The notes: generated by a model from the letters alone, not told the origin. Numbered from the stretch's first letter, positions 1 through 8,515 are shown. The stretch is DNA of 64,000 bases from an uncultured Alphaproteobacteria bacterium (GCA_902538085.1 CACBDV010000001.1:375063-439062), one strand, 5' to 3'. Numbers and translations are program-made.

Positions 1-387
1 ATTATAGGCTTTATAGCCTAATTTTTCATAAAGTTTAATAGCAAATTTATTAATAGCACTCGCTTCCAGAAAGATTTTAAATGATTTTCCAGTACTTTTG
101 AGTTGTTTTTCAAGCTCTTCTAAAATCATTCTTCCCAACCCTTGGTTTCTAAATTCAGGCAAAACAGCAATATGTAAAATTTCAAATTCACTGACCTTTT
201 GATCTTGATATAAAAAATGTCCTATCAAAGCACCTTTGACGTTAGTTTGATCTAGAAGATAAATATTAAAACTTGTTTCTTTATTGAGGTGAAGCTCAAT
301 ATCTTTTTCACTCCAATTAATCTCTAGTTGGTCTTTATGATTGATAATCCAATTTTTAGAATCAGATAGAGTATGTGTAAAGTTCAA
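1..387 (-). CDS. rimI: RimI-type GNAT N-acetyltransferase (3' end outside window)
   Basis: This reading frame is not in the ORF track because its C-terminus runs off the left edge. The translation ends in the window with an acetyl-CoA binding loop (RNQGLGRMIL) and the GNAT tail 'ASAINKFAIKLYEKLGYKAY', typical of ribosomal-protein alanine acetyltransferases. The only reasonable start is TTG at 387-385, which overlaps the TGA stop of the upstream glycosyltransferase (TTGA); a stop codon lies three codons further upstream. It is the third gene of the plcP-glycosyltransferase set. RimI is usually linked to the TsaB system, and tsaB lies about 23 kb away. A different GNAT substrate cannot be excluded. 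Confidence 0.75.
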   Translation of the reverse strand, partial: MNFTHTLSDSKNWIINHKDQLEINWSEKDIELHLNKETSFNIYLLDQTNVKGALIGHFLYQDQKVSEFEILHIAVLPEFRNQGLGRMILEELEKQLKSTGKSFKIFLEASAINKFAIKLYEKLGYKAYN

Positions 388-1376
388 GCCACAATATTAT
401 CATAAAAAACCTTGGAACACTCATACCAGTTAAATTTTTTTGTATATTCTTGACATTTTTTTCGATCGATAGTCAAACAATTCAAAACATTATCTTTTAA
501 GTTATCACCAATAAAACCGTTGACCCCATTAACAATAATATCTTTAGGACCTGTTACATCATAAGCAGCGACTGGTGTGCCGGTTGCATTTGCCTCAGTT
601 ACCACATTTCCAAAGGTATCAGTCTTGCTAGGGAAAACCATTACATCTGAACTAGCATAGTAATTCACTAAATTCTGGCCAAACTGGTAACCAACAAATT
701 TTATATCTGTATATTTTTTTTTTAGTTTATTTAACTGTGGTCCATCGCCAACGACAACTTTAGTACCTTCTAAATCTAAATCTAAAAAAGCTTGAATATT
801 TTTTTCAGTAGCCACTCGACCGATATAAGAAAATATTGGTCCCGGGCCTAAGTCTAATTTTTGATAGTTGCCAAATTTTTGATGATCGACACCTCTTGAC
901 CAAACAACGGTATTTTTAAAATTCATATTTATTAATTCGGCCTGCATGGATGGGGTAGGAACAAGAACTTTTTTCGCTTTATTGTGAAAATGCTTTATGA
1001 AGAAGTAAAAGAAACTTGCGGGTATTTTTATACGTTGTTGAATATACTCAGGGAAACGAGTATGAAATGAAGTTGTAAAAATAATTTTTTCTGAAAGACA
1101 TATTTTTCTGGCCAAAAAACCTAGGGGCCCCTCTGTAGCAATGTGAATATGATCAGGATTGATCTGATCCATCATATTTTTCAATGTTTTTTTGCGAGTA
1201 ATCACAACTTTAATCTCATTATACGAAGGAAGGCCAAAGCGAACTTTAAATAACTCAGGGTGTATTACCTCTACCTGCATACCCATTTTTTCCAATTCCG
1301 GTATGGTATTCAGATAAGAACGGACGACGCCGTTTACCTGAGGTTTCCATGCATCTGTTACTAATAATAATTTCAA
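384..1376 (-). CDS. agt: GT4 family glycosyltransferase, probable diacylglycerol glycosyltransferase of lipid remodelling
   Basis: A 330-residue GT-B glycosyltransferase of family 4. The N-terminus (VTDAWKPQVNGVVRSYLNT) is typical of enzymes that transfer sugar from UDP- or GDP-sugars to lipids. The donor half has 'SYIGRVATEKNI' and 'VVGDGPQLNKLKKK', followed by the conserved 'VFPSKTDTFGNVVTEANATGTP' region, whose glutamates bind the donor ribose and phosphate. It starts with TTG and overlaps the plcP stop (TTGA), so the two are translationally coupled. In marine bacteria the plcP-agt pair replaces phospholipids with glycolipids under phosphate starvation. That family knowledge plus the neighbouring Pst/Pho genes is the basis for the call. 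The sugar donor cannot be read from sequence. Confidence 0.8.
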   Translation of the reverse strand: MKLLLVTDAWKPQVNGVVRSYLNTIPELEKMGMQVEVIHPELFKVRFGLPSYNEIKVVITRKKTLKNMMDQINPDHIHIATEGPLGFLARKICLSEKIIFTTSFHTRFPEYIQQRIKIPASFFYFFIKHFHNKAKKVLVPTPSMQAELINMNFKNTVVWSRGVDHQKFGNYQKLDLGPGPIFSYIGRVATEKNIQAFLDLDLEGTKVVVGDGPQLNKLKKKYTDIKFVGYQFGQNLVNYYASSDVMVFPSKTDTFGNVVTEANATGTPVAAYDVTGPKDIIVNGVNGFIGDNLKDNVLNCLTIDRKKCQEYTKKFNWYECSKVFYDNIVA

Positions 1377-2161
1377 GCTACAGATACCTTATTAAGAGTT
1401 TGTTTTTCTAAAGACTGGATTTTTTTTTCATTCCAAAAGACTAACTCCAAGTTGCCTTTAAAGTCCTCAACCATTGCACTACAGCTATCTACCCAATCTC
1501 CTAGATTATGATATGTCTTGTCACCAATTTTTTTTATTTGGGGATGGTGAATATGACCACAAACAATTCCATCACAATTATTTTTTTTTATTCTCTCAAG
1601 ACATGCATTTTCAAAATTTTCAATATATCGTTGAGCATCTTTTACTCGTGTTTTTAAATATCCTGATAAAGACCAATACGAAAGACCAAGTTTTCTTCGA
1701 CAGAAATTTAAAATATTATTAAACCAAACAGAGTAGTCATAAAGGACGGCACCTATCTTTGCTAACCATTTTGAATTTAGAACTATTCCATCAAATTCAT
1801 GCCCATGCATTAAGAGAAGTCTTTTATTGTTCGCTGTTGTATGAATTCTATTTTTTCGAACTTTAATGTTTGCAAATGAAAAACCACAATAATCTGAAAA
1901 AACTTCATCATGGTTTCCAGGTATATAATAGACTTTGGTACCTGAGCGTGCTTTTCGTAAAACTTTTTGTATGAAAGTATTAAAATCAGGATTCCAAAAC
2001 CAATTTTTTTTTAGACGCCATCCGTCTATAATATCTCCAAGTAAATAAAGATGATCACAATCATTATATTTTAAAAAGTGTAAGAGCTCCTTTACTTTTG
2101 AAGCACGTATGCCAATATGAATGTCTGAAATAAATATGGATCGATGTTTTTTGATTTGCAT
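1373..2161 (-). CDS. plcP: PlcP-type phospholipase C (calcineurin-like metallophosphoesterase) for lipid remodelling
   Basis: A 262-residue metallophosphoesterase. Motifs in order are 'SDIHIG' (Asp and His metal ligands), 'LLGDIIDGW', 'YIPGNHDE', 'LMHGHEFD' and 'GIVCGHIHHP', the full binuclear-metal set. The body (WRLKKNWFW, RKARSGTKVYYIPGNHDE, SYWSLSGYLK) resembles the PlcP branch, often mis-annotated as an LpxH-like UDP-2,3-diacylglucosamine hydrolase. PlcP releases diacylglycerol from phospholipids when phosphate is scarce, and the coupled glycosyltransferase then converts it to glycolipid. The protein is soluble, with no signal peptide. It has an ATG start, and 45 bp upstream lies the sequence shared with the pstS promoter region, which fits Pho control. 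Confidence 0.85.
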   Translation of the reverse strand: MQIKKHRSIFISDIHIGIRASKVKELLHFLKYNDCDHLYLLGDIIDGWRLKKNWFWNPDFNTFIQKVLRKARSGTKVYYIPGNHDEVFSDYCGFSFANIKVRKNRIHTTANNKRLLLMHGHEFDGIVLNSKWLAKIGAVLYDYSVWFNNILNFCRRKLGLSYWSLSGYLKTRVKDAQRYIENFENACLERIKKNNCDGIVCGHIHHPQIKKIGDKTYHNLGDWVDSCSAMVEDFKGNLELVFWNEKKIQSLEKQTLNKVSVA

Positions 2162-2205
2162 AGAATCTAAAAATAGATATATCTACGATTGATAGTATTG
2201 AGGAT

Positions 2206-2222
2206 TGTTAAAGTTTTATTAA
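2206..2222. promoter_or_regulatory. Shared 16-17 nt motif between plcP and the SET-domain gene
   Basis: The 61-bp divergent gap contains TGTTAAAGTTTTATTAA immediately before the SET-gene ATG. The same sequence occurs in the phoR-pstS gap and before glnD. Read on the minus strand (TTAATAAAACTTTAACA) it sits about 45 bp upstream of plcP. It resembles the first half of the Pho-box-like repeat at pstS, but the second half-site is poor here. Control by PhoB is an inference. Confidence 0.5.
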
Positions 2223-2741
2223 ATGGACTCTTCACAAAAGCTTTATATTAGAAAAAATTCTAAAATTCATGCATCTGGTCTTTTTGCAAAAGCTGATATC
2301 AGTGCTGGCACTAGAATCATTGAATATCGCGGGTTAAAGATAACTAAAGCTCAATCCGACAAGATTGCTGATGTTCACATAGAGGCAAACAAAAGGGCTA
2401 AAACAGTCGGGTCTGTTTACATTTTTACACTGAATCAAAAATACGACATCAATGGAAAAGTAACATGGAATTTAGCAAAATATATTAATCATTCCTGCGA
2501 CCCTAATTGTGAAACTGATATCATCAAAGGAAAAATATGGATTAGCGCAATTAAAGATATTAAGAAAGGCGAGGAGCTGTCCTACGACTATGGATATGAC
2601 ATGTTTTGTTTCGAGGATCACCCGTGTCGATGTGGGTCTCAAAACTGTATTGGATATATTGTTCGAAGCAATCTTAGATGGAGAGTTAAAAAAAGGTTAA
2701 TTGAAAATAAAAAGTCAAGATTTAACAAAAACTTCACATAA
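2223..2741 (+). CDS. SET-domain protein lysine methyltransferase with post-SET zinc motif
   Basis: A 172-residue protein that is almost entirely a SET domain. It has 'ASGLFAKADISAGTRIIEYRG' (SAM-binding start), 'AKYINHSCDPNCET' (the NHSCxPN catalytic signature), 'KKGEELSYDYGYD' (catalytic tyrosine) and a post-SET cysteine cluster, 'CRCGSQNCIGY'. SET proteins transfer methyl groups from SAM to lysine side chains. In bacteria they are sporadic, and their targets (DNA-binding or ribosomal proteins) are mostly unknown. It lies between plcP and dgkA, 17 bp before dgkA on the same strand, so the two may be co-transcribed. The target cannot be inferred from sequence. Confidence 0.85.
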   Translation: MDSSQKLYIRKNSKIHASGLFAKADISAGTRIIEYRGLKITKAQSDKIADVHIEANKRAKTVGSVYIFTLNQKYDINGKVTWNLAKYINHSCDPNCETDIIKGKIWISAIKDIKKGEELSYDYGYDMFCFEDHPCRCGSQNCIGYIVRSNLRWRVKKRLIENKKSRFNKNFT

Positions 2742-2758
2742 GTAGTTAAACTTCAGAT

Positions 2759-3106
2759 ATGGATTTTAAAAATAAAAATATAGTAGATGCTTTTTGGTGT
2801 TCAATTGAAGGCCTAAAAATTCTCCTTCAAGAAAAAGCAGCAAGAAGAGAGCTATTATTGCTTCCCTTGTCTGCTCTATACATCGTAATTTTTCAACCGG
2901 CTCTTTTGTTCATACTTTGGCTGATAATTTTACCTTTGCTCATACTTAGTATTGAGGCTCTAAACACTGCAATAGAATATACCTGTGATAAAATTACTAT
3001 GGATAAGTCAAACAAAATAAAGAAAGCTAAAGATTTGGGCTCTGCTGCAATTTTTTTATCTCTAACAGCCTATGGAATAGTTTTATTCTTAGGTTTATTT
3101 AATTAA
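2759..3106 (+). CDS. dgkA: Diacylglycerol kinase, prokaryotic DgkA type
   Basis: A 115-residue integral membrane protein, close to the usual 120 residues, with three hydrophobic segments. The signature 'EALNTAIEYTCDKI' contains the catalytic glutamate and metal-binding residues, followed by 'KKAKDLGSAAIFLSL'. DgkA phosphorylates diacylglycerol to phosphatidic acid in the inner membrane using ATP. The adjacent PlcP produces diacylglycerol and the GT4 enzyme consumes it, so a nearby DgkA would compete for or recycle that pool. This link is inferred from position. Confidence 0.9.
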   Translation: MDFKNKNIVDAFWCSIEGLKILLQEKAARRELLLLPLSALYIVIFQPALLFILWLIILPLLILSIEALNTAIEYTCDKITMDKSNKIKKAKDLGSAAIFLSLTAYGIVLFLGLFN

Positions 3107-3110
3107 TTTG

Positions 3111-3182
3111 GGAAGATTGACATGATTTTTCTACAAGTAGAGGAGGTCTATGTTTCAATCACAGGGGAAATGCCAATCTTCC
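3111..3182 (-). ncRNA. Intergenic hairpin with AGGAGG/CCTCCT loop (candidate small RNA or 3' UTR element)
   Basis: The 116-bp gap between convergent dgkA and arsC contains a 9-bp perfect inverted repeat (GGAAGATTG / CAATCTTCC). It extends by three more pairs across one position that is A-C on the plus strand but a G-U wobble on the minus strand, giving a 13-bp stem on the minus strand. The minus-strand loop carries CCTCCTC, an anti-Shine-Dalgarno-like sequence, and the element lies about 40 bp after arsC, so it could be the 3' UTR of the pst-pho operon. On the plus strand, AGGAGG precedes an ATG at 3150 opening a 12-codon frame. There is no obvious T-tract. Function unknown. Confidence 0.4.
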
Positions 3183-3222
3183 ACCTAATAAAATAATCAT
3201 TTATATTAAATTAAAGTTAAAT

Positions 3223-3693
3223 TTAGATTAAATTTCCAATTTCTTTTATTTGATCGATATTTAATAAGTTGTTTTGCTTATAATTTTGAACTAGTGCAAG
3301 ACATCTTTTTTTAAGAACATTGAATACTTTTAAAAATTCTATCTCAACTTCCTCTTCAGTGCCTTTAAATTTTGCAGGATCAGCTACACCCCAATGTGCC
3401 TTTAATGTATTTTTGAGATACAGGGGGCAAGTTTCTCCAGCTGCATTATCACACACAGTAATAACCAAATCAAAATTAATATCTGAAAAATCATTCCATG
3501 ATTGACTTTTAAAATTGTCTAGGAAAATTTTATTTTTTTCTAATGTTTTGATACTTAATGGATGCACATATCCTGCAGGGTGGCTTCCTGCACTATAAGC
3601 ATTAAAAAAGTCTTTACCATAATGGTTTAAAAGCCCCTCTGTTATAATTGATCGACAAGAGTTACCTGTACAAAGTACAAGAATTTTAATCAT
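3223..3693 (-). CDS. arsC: Arsenate reductase, thioredoxin-coupled LMW-PTP type
   Basis: A 156-residue low-molecular-weight phosphatase-fold protein. It has the P-loop 'LCTGNSCRS' (Cys8-X5-Arg14) and the redox pair Cys81 and Cys89 in 'VCDNAAGETCP', which together define thioredoxin-dependent ArsC rather than a tyrosine phosphatase. 'WGVADPAKFKG' carries the general-acid aspartate. It reduces arsenate to arsenite in the cytoplasm. It starts 1 bp after phoB and ends the pst-pho operon. Phosphate transporters also admit arsenate, so placing it here couples detoxification to uptake induction. No arsenite exporter is visible in the window. Confidence 0.88.
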   Translation of the reverse strand: MIKILVLCTGNSCRSIITEGLLNHYGKDFFNAYSAGSHPAGYVHPLSIKTLEKNKIFLDNFKSQSWNDFSDINFDLVITVCDNAAGETCPLYLKNTLKAHWGVADPAKFKGTEEEVEIEFLKVFNVLKKRCLALVQNYKQNNLLNIDQIKEIGNLI

Positions 3694-3694
3694 T

Positions 3695-4384
3695 TTAATT
3701 TTCTGAATCGATAGAGTAGCCAGCGGATCTAACTGTTCGAATGAAATCTTTTTCTCCTGGTAAATTCAGCTCTTTTCTGAGTCTTCTTATGTGAACATCA
3801 ACTGTTCTAGGTTCAACGTAAGCGTCATTTAACCAAACATTATCCAATAGTTGCTGCCTAGAATAGACTCTACCTTTATTTTCAATAAAAAATTTTAAAA
3901 GATTAAATTCAGTCGGTCCTAAATTTAATTTTCTCTCACCCCTTGATACCCTTCTGTTGGTAAGATTAATGTTAATATCATGAAACTTGAGTGAGTCGTT
4001 CTCTTCTCTTGCTTTTGTTCTTTTAAGTAATGATTTAATTCTAGCAAGGATCTCACTTGGAAGAAAAGGTTTGGTTACATAATCCTCCACACCTAATTCA
4101 AAACCTCTAATTTTATCATCCTCTTGACCTTTAGCTGTTAACATTATAATTGGAATTTTTTTTAGATTATCTTTTCTTTTAATTCTCTTTAAAACTTCAA
4201 TGCCCGATATATTTGGTAGCATCCAATCTAATAAAATTAAATCAGGCAGCCAATGTTCGATCTCTTGGATTGCAGATTCTCCGTCGTATGAAAATTTTAT
4301 TTGGTAGTTTTGTTGTTCTAAATGAAATCCAATTAATTCTGAGATTGGTTTTTCATCCTCTACAACTAAAATCTTGTCTGTCAT
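3695..4384 (-). CDS. phoB: Phosphate regulon response regulator PhoB
   Basis: A 229-residue OmpR/PhoB-type regulator. The receiver domain (residues 1-120) has acidic residues at 10-11, phospho-acceptor Asp53 in 'LLDWMLP' and Lys105 in 'YVTKPF'. The C-terminal winged helix ends with 'RTVDVHIRRLRKELN' and 'IRTVRSAGYSID'. It binds Pho boxes and activates phosphate-starvation genes. The start overlaps the phoU stop (ATGA). The partner kinase PhoR lies just upstream of pstS, so the regulatory pair is split by the transporter genes. Confidence 0.95.
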   Translation of the reverse strand: MTDKILVVEDEKPISELIGFHLEQQNYQIKFSYDGESAIQEIEHWLPDLILLDWMLPNISGIEVLKRIKRKDNLKKIPIIMLTAKGQEDDKIRGFELGVEDYVTKPFLPSEILARIKSLLKRTKAREENDSLKFHDININLTNRRVSRGERKLNLGPTEFNLLKFFIENKGRVYSRQQLLDNVWLNDAYVEPRTVDVHIRRLRKELNLPGEKDFIRTVRSAGYSIDSEN

Positions 4385-5073
4385 TCAAAATCAGATTTTT
4401 TTAAATCAATATAATGACCTGTAATGTTAAAAATGACCTCTTCAGCTATGTTAGTAGCATGATCACCTATTCTTTCTAAGGACTTTGCAATTAAAATTGG
4501 CTTAGTGCCTTCATCAACAACACTTGTTTCTTTATTGTGCATTCTTTCTATTAAATCAGATAATAAAGATTTGTACTGCCTGTCAATTTCTGCATCTTGA
4601 TTCCATGAGATCCTTGCCTGTACCTCATCTTTTTTAAAAAAACTCTCAAGTGTTTGATTAACCATTTTTTGGACACCTTTACCTAAATTATGCATTTGGT
4701 CCGTTAAATCCTCGTCAAATGAAGAAGAAATTGAAATAGCTCTTTTTGCTAAATTTCTAGAGTGATCTCCCATTCTCTCAAGCTCTTTTGAAACTTTGAG
4801 GGCAGTGAAAACTAGTCTTAAATCACTGGCAACGGGTCTATGTAAAGTCATAATTTCGAAACTTAAATCCCTAACATCTCTTTCCACTTCATCAACTTGT
4901 TCATCAAGATTCTGTGTTGTCTGTGCATCAGATGAGTCTTTAGATTTAATAACATTTACTGCAATTTCAATTTGTTTCTCAACAATATTACTCATTTTAA
5001 TTAAATTATCTGTAAGATGATTTAACTTTTGTTCAAAGTTTTTATCTGTGTGTGCTGTTTCCATTTTAACCAA
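4381..5073 (-). CDS. phoU: Phosphate transport system regulator PhoU
   Basis: A 230-residue all-helical protein with two PhoU repeats. Each carries the metal-binding E(D)xxxD-type motif: '[14 protein letters not shown]' near residue 95 and '[14 protein letters not shown]' near residue 205. PhoU links Pst transport state to PhoR and keeps the regulon off when phosphate is plentiful. It overlaps pstB by 8 bp and phoB by 4 bp, so the genes should be co-translated. The length matches the family. Confidence 0.95.
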   Translation of the reverse strand: MVKMETAHTDKNFEQKLNHLTDNLIKMSNIVEKQIEIAVNVIKSKDSSDAQTTQNLDEQVDEVERDVRDLSFEIMTLHRPVASDLRLVFTALKVSKELERMGDHSRNLAKRAISISSSFDEDLTDQMHNLGKGVQKMVNQTLESFFKKDEVQARISWNQDAEIDRQYKSLLSDLIERMHNKETSVVDEGTKPILIAKSLERIGDHATNIAEEVIFNITGHYIDLKKSDFE

Positions 5074-5842
5074 ACCTTCCAGTTATGTAGTCATTTGTTT
5101 GTTCTTTATCAGGTTTTGTAAATATCTTACCAGTTTCTCCATATTCGACAAGGTTACCTAAATGAAAAAACGCAGTTTTAGATGATACTCGTGATGCTTG
5201 AGACATAGAATGAGTTACTATAATAATTGTGTAATTTTCTTTCAATTCGTTAATTAAATCTTCTATTTTTGCGGTTGCTATTGGATCTAATGCAGAACAA
5301 GGTTCGTCCATCAAAATGATTTCCGGTCTTATAGCAATCGCTCTTGCAATGCACAATCTTTGCTGTTGTCCTCCTGATAAACCGGTAGCAATATCATCCA
5401 TTCTATCTTTTACCTCTTCATAAAGACCCGCTCTGTGAAGTGAGTCTTTTACTATTTCATCTAATTCATTTTGAGAAGAAGCAATACCATGAATTTTTGG
5501 TCCGTAGGCAACATTTTCATAAATAGTTTTTGGAAAAGGATTGGGTTTTTGAAAAACCATTCCAACTTTTTCGCGAAGAGTTTCTACCTGTATATCAGGG
5601 CTATATATATCAACATTGCCATTCAACAAAAACTTACCTTTAACATTACAAATATCTATTACATCATTCATACGGTTTAAACATCGCAAAAATGTCGACT
5701 TACCACAACCTGAGGGTCCTATAAGAGAAGTTACTTCATTTTTTGGAAAATTAAGAGCAACGTTATTGATTGCCATTTTTTTTCCATAGTGGACATATAC
5801 CTCACTTGTTTGCAAAGCATAATTGCTGTTTTGATCTACCAT
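5066..5842 (-). CDS. pstB: Phosphate ABC transporter ATP-binding protein PstB
   Basis: A 258-residue ABC ATPase of the phosphate-import family. It has Walker A 'GPSGCGKST', a Q-loop region in '[11 protein letters not shown]', the signature '[14 protein letters not shown]', Walker B '[13 protein letters not shown]' and the switch histidine in 'IIVTHSM'. '[16 protein letters not shown]' is characteristic of PstB. It powers PstC-PstA in the inner membrane. It overlaps pstA by 7 bp and phoU by 8 bp. Confidence 0.96.
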   Translation of the reverse strand: MVDQNSNYALQTSEVYVHYGKKMAINNVALNFPKNEVTSLIGPSGCGKSTFLRCLNRMNDVIDICNVKGKFLLNGNVDIYSPDIQVETLREKVGMVFQKPNPFPKTIYENVAYGPKIHGIASSQNELDEIVKDSLHRAGLYEEVKDRMDDIATGLSGGQQQRLCIARAIAIRPEIILMDEPCSALDPIATAKIEDLINELKENYTIIIVTHSMSQASRVSSKTAFFHLGNLVEYGETGKIFTKPDKEQTNDYITGRFG

Positions 5843-7086
5843 TTCACCTCCAATTTTCTTCTTACCAACACTGCCACAGTATTCATTATAATCAAAAAAG
5901 ATAAAAGTAGCATTATTCCTGCAGATGTTTTTTCGAGGAAACCTCTTTCAGCGCTCTCAGACCATAGATATATTTGTGAAGGAAGACCAGTGGCAGGGTC
6001 GAATGCCCCTCCCGGTATTTCCATCACAAAAGCAACCATACCTACCAATAATAAAGGGGCTGTCTCACCCAAAGCTTGTGCCATTCCAATAATTGTTCCA
6101 GTAAGAGTACCTGGCAAAGATAAAGGGATTACATGATGAAATACAGTTTGCATTTTAGTAGCCCCCACAGCAAGTGCTCCCTCTCTAATTGAAGGGGGGA
6201 CGCCTCTGAGCGATGCCCTAGATGCTATAATAATTGTTGGTAAAGTCATAAAACCTAAAACTAATCCTCCAACTAAAGGGACTTGATATGGCATCCCAAA
6301 AACTCCAATTAGCATACCTAAGCCTAAAAGTCCGTAAACAATAGAGGGAACCGCCGCAAGGTTATTTATATTTACTTCAATAATGTCAGTTATTTTTCCT
6401 GGTTTAACAAATTCCTCTAAGTACACAGAAGCCAAAAGTCCGATTGGAAAAGCAAAACTAAAACAGATCAATAAAGCATAAAAAGACCCCATAAGTGCTC
6501 CAAGTATTCCGGCTGTTTCTGGATCTCTTGAGTCTCCATTTGTGAAAAACCAAAAATTGAATGTCTTAGACATTTTACCTTTGGAGTCTAAAGAGTCTAA
6601 GATAGAAAGTTGATAATCATTTATTTTTCGTTGTGCTTCGGGAACATTTCTTGGATAGTTTCCTTTGACAATTTGGTCAAGATCTGATGAGGCAGATATA
6701 TCTAAATTGACAGTTTTTCCAATTACATTTGGATTGTTTGCAATATAATCTCTCAGCTGATAATCAAATTTTCTTGTGTACATTTCTCTGACTTTAATAA
6801 AATTTTCTTCATCTAATCCAGGATGGTTTTGGTTAATCACTTGATCAGCAAGATCAACATAAGATGCTTTCATTATTTCTTTTTTGGAGGAGTTACTAGA
6901 AACCTCTATAAAATTTGGGTCAAAATAAACATCAGCATTAATAGTTGTTCTAACAAAAGCACCACTGCCGGTAGAAAAAATTTTATACATTAAAATAAGC
7001 ACGAAGAACAAAGAGAGAGTCATCGCAAACATTCCATAAAATTTGAAACGTTTCTCTGCTGCAAGTCTCTTTTCTAAACTACTCAT
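5836..7086 (-). CDS. pstA: Phosphate ABC transporter permease PstA, long form with DUF3333-like N-terminus
   Basis: At 416 residues it is longer than the roughly 290-residue enterobacterial PstA. The first ~180 residues hold one membrane segment plus a periplasmic region, like the DUF3333 extension common in alphaproteobacteria. The C-terminal permease half has the EAA-type loop '[25 protein letters not shown]', which docks on PstB. With PstC it forms the phosphate channel. It overlaps both neighbouring genes. Confidence 0.93.
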   Translation of the reverse strand: MSSLEKRLAAEKRFKFYGMFAMTLSLFFVLILMYKIFSTGSGAFVRTTINADVYFDPNFIEVSSNSSKKEIMKASYVDLADQVINQNHPGLDEENFIKVREMYTRKFDYQLRDYIANNPNVIGKTVNLDISASSDLDQIVKGNYPRNVPEAQRKINDYQLSILDSLDSKGKMSKTFNFWFFTNGDSRDPETAGILGALMGSFYALLICFSFAFPIGLLASVYLEEFVKPGKITDIIEVNINNLAAVPSIVYGLLGLGMLIGVFGMPYQVPLVGGLVLGFMTLPTIIIASRASLRGVPPSIREGALAVGATKMQTVFHHVIPLSLPGTLTGTIIGMAQALGETAPLLLVGMVAFVMEIPGGAFDPATGLPSQIYLWSESAERGFLEKTSAGIMLLLSFLIIMNTVAVLVRRKLEVKW

Positions 7087-8515
7087 ATTTTTCTCTGTAC
7101 TTTTTTACTATTGTTATAGCAGCAATATTAAGAATTAATGTCATTACAAATAAAGTTAGGCCTAAAGCAAAAGCAACTAAGGTTTTTGGATTATCAAACT
7201 CGACATCTCCTATCAAACTTGTAACAATCTGTGTTGTTATTGTAGTCGCTGGCTCCAAGGGATTAAAAGTAAGATTTGCTCTTAGGCTGGCGGCCATAAC
7301 GACAATCATTGTCTCACCTATTGCCCTAGATATAGCTAATAAAAATGAGCCCATTATTCCAGCTAGAGCTGCTGGTAAAATTACTTTTTTAATAGTTTCT
7401 GATTTAGTTGCTCCAATTGCATAAGAACCCTCTCTTAAAGATTGAGGAACTGCTTTTATGACATCGTCACTAAGAGAGGAAACAAAAGGTATGATCATAA
7501 CACCCATCGCTAAACCTGCAGCTAGAGCACTTTCAGCGGACACCGGTAATCCAACGCCTTCACCGACATCTTTTATGAAAGGTGCCAGTGATAAAGCAGC
7601 AAAAAATCCATAAACAACTGTGGGTATGCCAGCAAGAATTTCAATTATTGGTTTAGCTATATCTCTTACTTTTGATGACGCATACTCTGCTAAATAAATT
7701 GCTGTTAGCAGTCCTAAAGGAACAGCGACTAACATGGCAACAGATGCAATTAAAAGCGTTCCGGTAAGCAAAGGTACAAAACCAAAAGCCTCTTTTAAAG
7801 CCTCTTGATCGAAGCCTTCTGATGCATTGATAACAAAAGCTCTATTGGGATTCCATGCCGTATTAAAGAAAAAGTCCATAAAATTTACGTACCGAAAAAA
7901 ATTAATGGCCTCGAAAACAAGAGAAAAGAAGATTCCAAAAGTAATGAATATTGCAATATAAGAACTGCCCTTGATAACATATGAAATTATTTTCTCAACA
8001 ATTGGCTGTGCATTTAGTTTTCCTGATATTGATTTCGTAGCCAAAAATCCTAAAAGCACAGGTAGAATAATAAATAGAGTTAAATTCGACCATCCGTAGA
8101 TCTTGTCAAAATTTGCTAAATTTTTTGCTGCAATTATCTCACTCTCACTGGCCATTTTTAAAATTGATTTATCGCCTACGGTCAAATCAATTTCTGATAA
8201 ATTAACAATTATAGATAGGTTGCTAATCTTATTCATAATTAAACCGAATTTTCCAGAGCTCCATGTAGCGACATCTGGAAATAACACAGGGGACATTACA
8301 AACATCTCTTGAAAGTTTGATTTAAAAATAAGTAAAAAGAACCAAATAATTATTGCTGGAAAAAAAACTAAAAGGACAACGTAATATCCATAATAATCTG
8401 GAAGAGAGGAAAGATTTTCATTTTTTTTAAATTTTAGGCTTAATGCTCTTTTTTTACCATAGAAGTAAAAAGAGTAAGAAAGTATAAAAACAAAAACAAG
8501 TGATAAATAAAGCAT
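7079..8515 (-). CDS. pstC: Phosphate ABC transporter permease PstC, long form
   Basis: A 478-residue permease with an N-terminal extension of about 200 residues that holds additional membrane segments, as in other alphaproteobacterial PstC. The conserved permease core includes 'GIPTVVYGFFAALSLAPF' and the ATPase-docking loop 'PQSLREGSYAIGATKSETIKKVILP'. It pairs with PstA, whose start overlaps its end by 8 bp. It is separated from pstS by an 80-bp gap with a strong hairpin. Confidence 0.93.
   Translation of the reverse strand: MLYLSLVFVFILSYSFYFYGKKRALSLKFKKNENLSSLPDYYGYYVVLLVFFPAIIIWFFLLIFKSNFQEMFVMSPVLFPDVATWSSGKFGLIMNKISNLSIIVNLSEIDLTVGDKSILKMASESEIIAAKNLANFDKIYGWSNLTLFIILPVLLGFLATKSISGKLNAQPIVEKIISYVIKGSSYIAIFITFGIFFSLVFEAINFFRYVNFMDFFFNTAWNPNRAFVINASEGFDQEALKEAFGFVPLLTGTLLIASVAMLVAVPLGLLTAIYLAEYASSKVRDIAKPIIEILAGIPTVVYGFFAALSLAPFIKDVGEGVGLPVSAESALAAGLAMGVMIIPFVSSLSDDVIKAVPQSLREGSYAIGATKSETIKKVILPAALAGIMGSFLLAISRAIGETMIVVMAASLRANLTFNPLEPATTITTQIVTSLIGDVEFDNPKTLVAFALGLTLFVMTLILNIAAITIVKKYREKYE

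Noticed and set aside
1474-1722. 82-residue plus-strand ORF
   Set aside because: Antisense shadow of plcP with no recognisable domain.
3150-3188. 12-codon ORF (MFQSQGKCQSST) behind AGGAGG
   Set aside because: Not called as a gene: too short to support without conservation, and it lies within a hairpin that explains the sequence equally well. Kept as part of a finding.
5789-6136. 115-residue plus-strand ORF across pstB/pstA
   Set aside because: Antisense shadow; low-complexity translation and no ribosome site.
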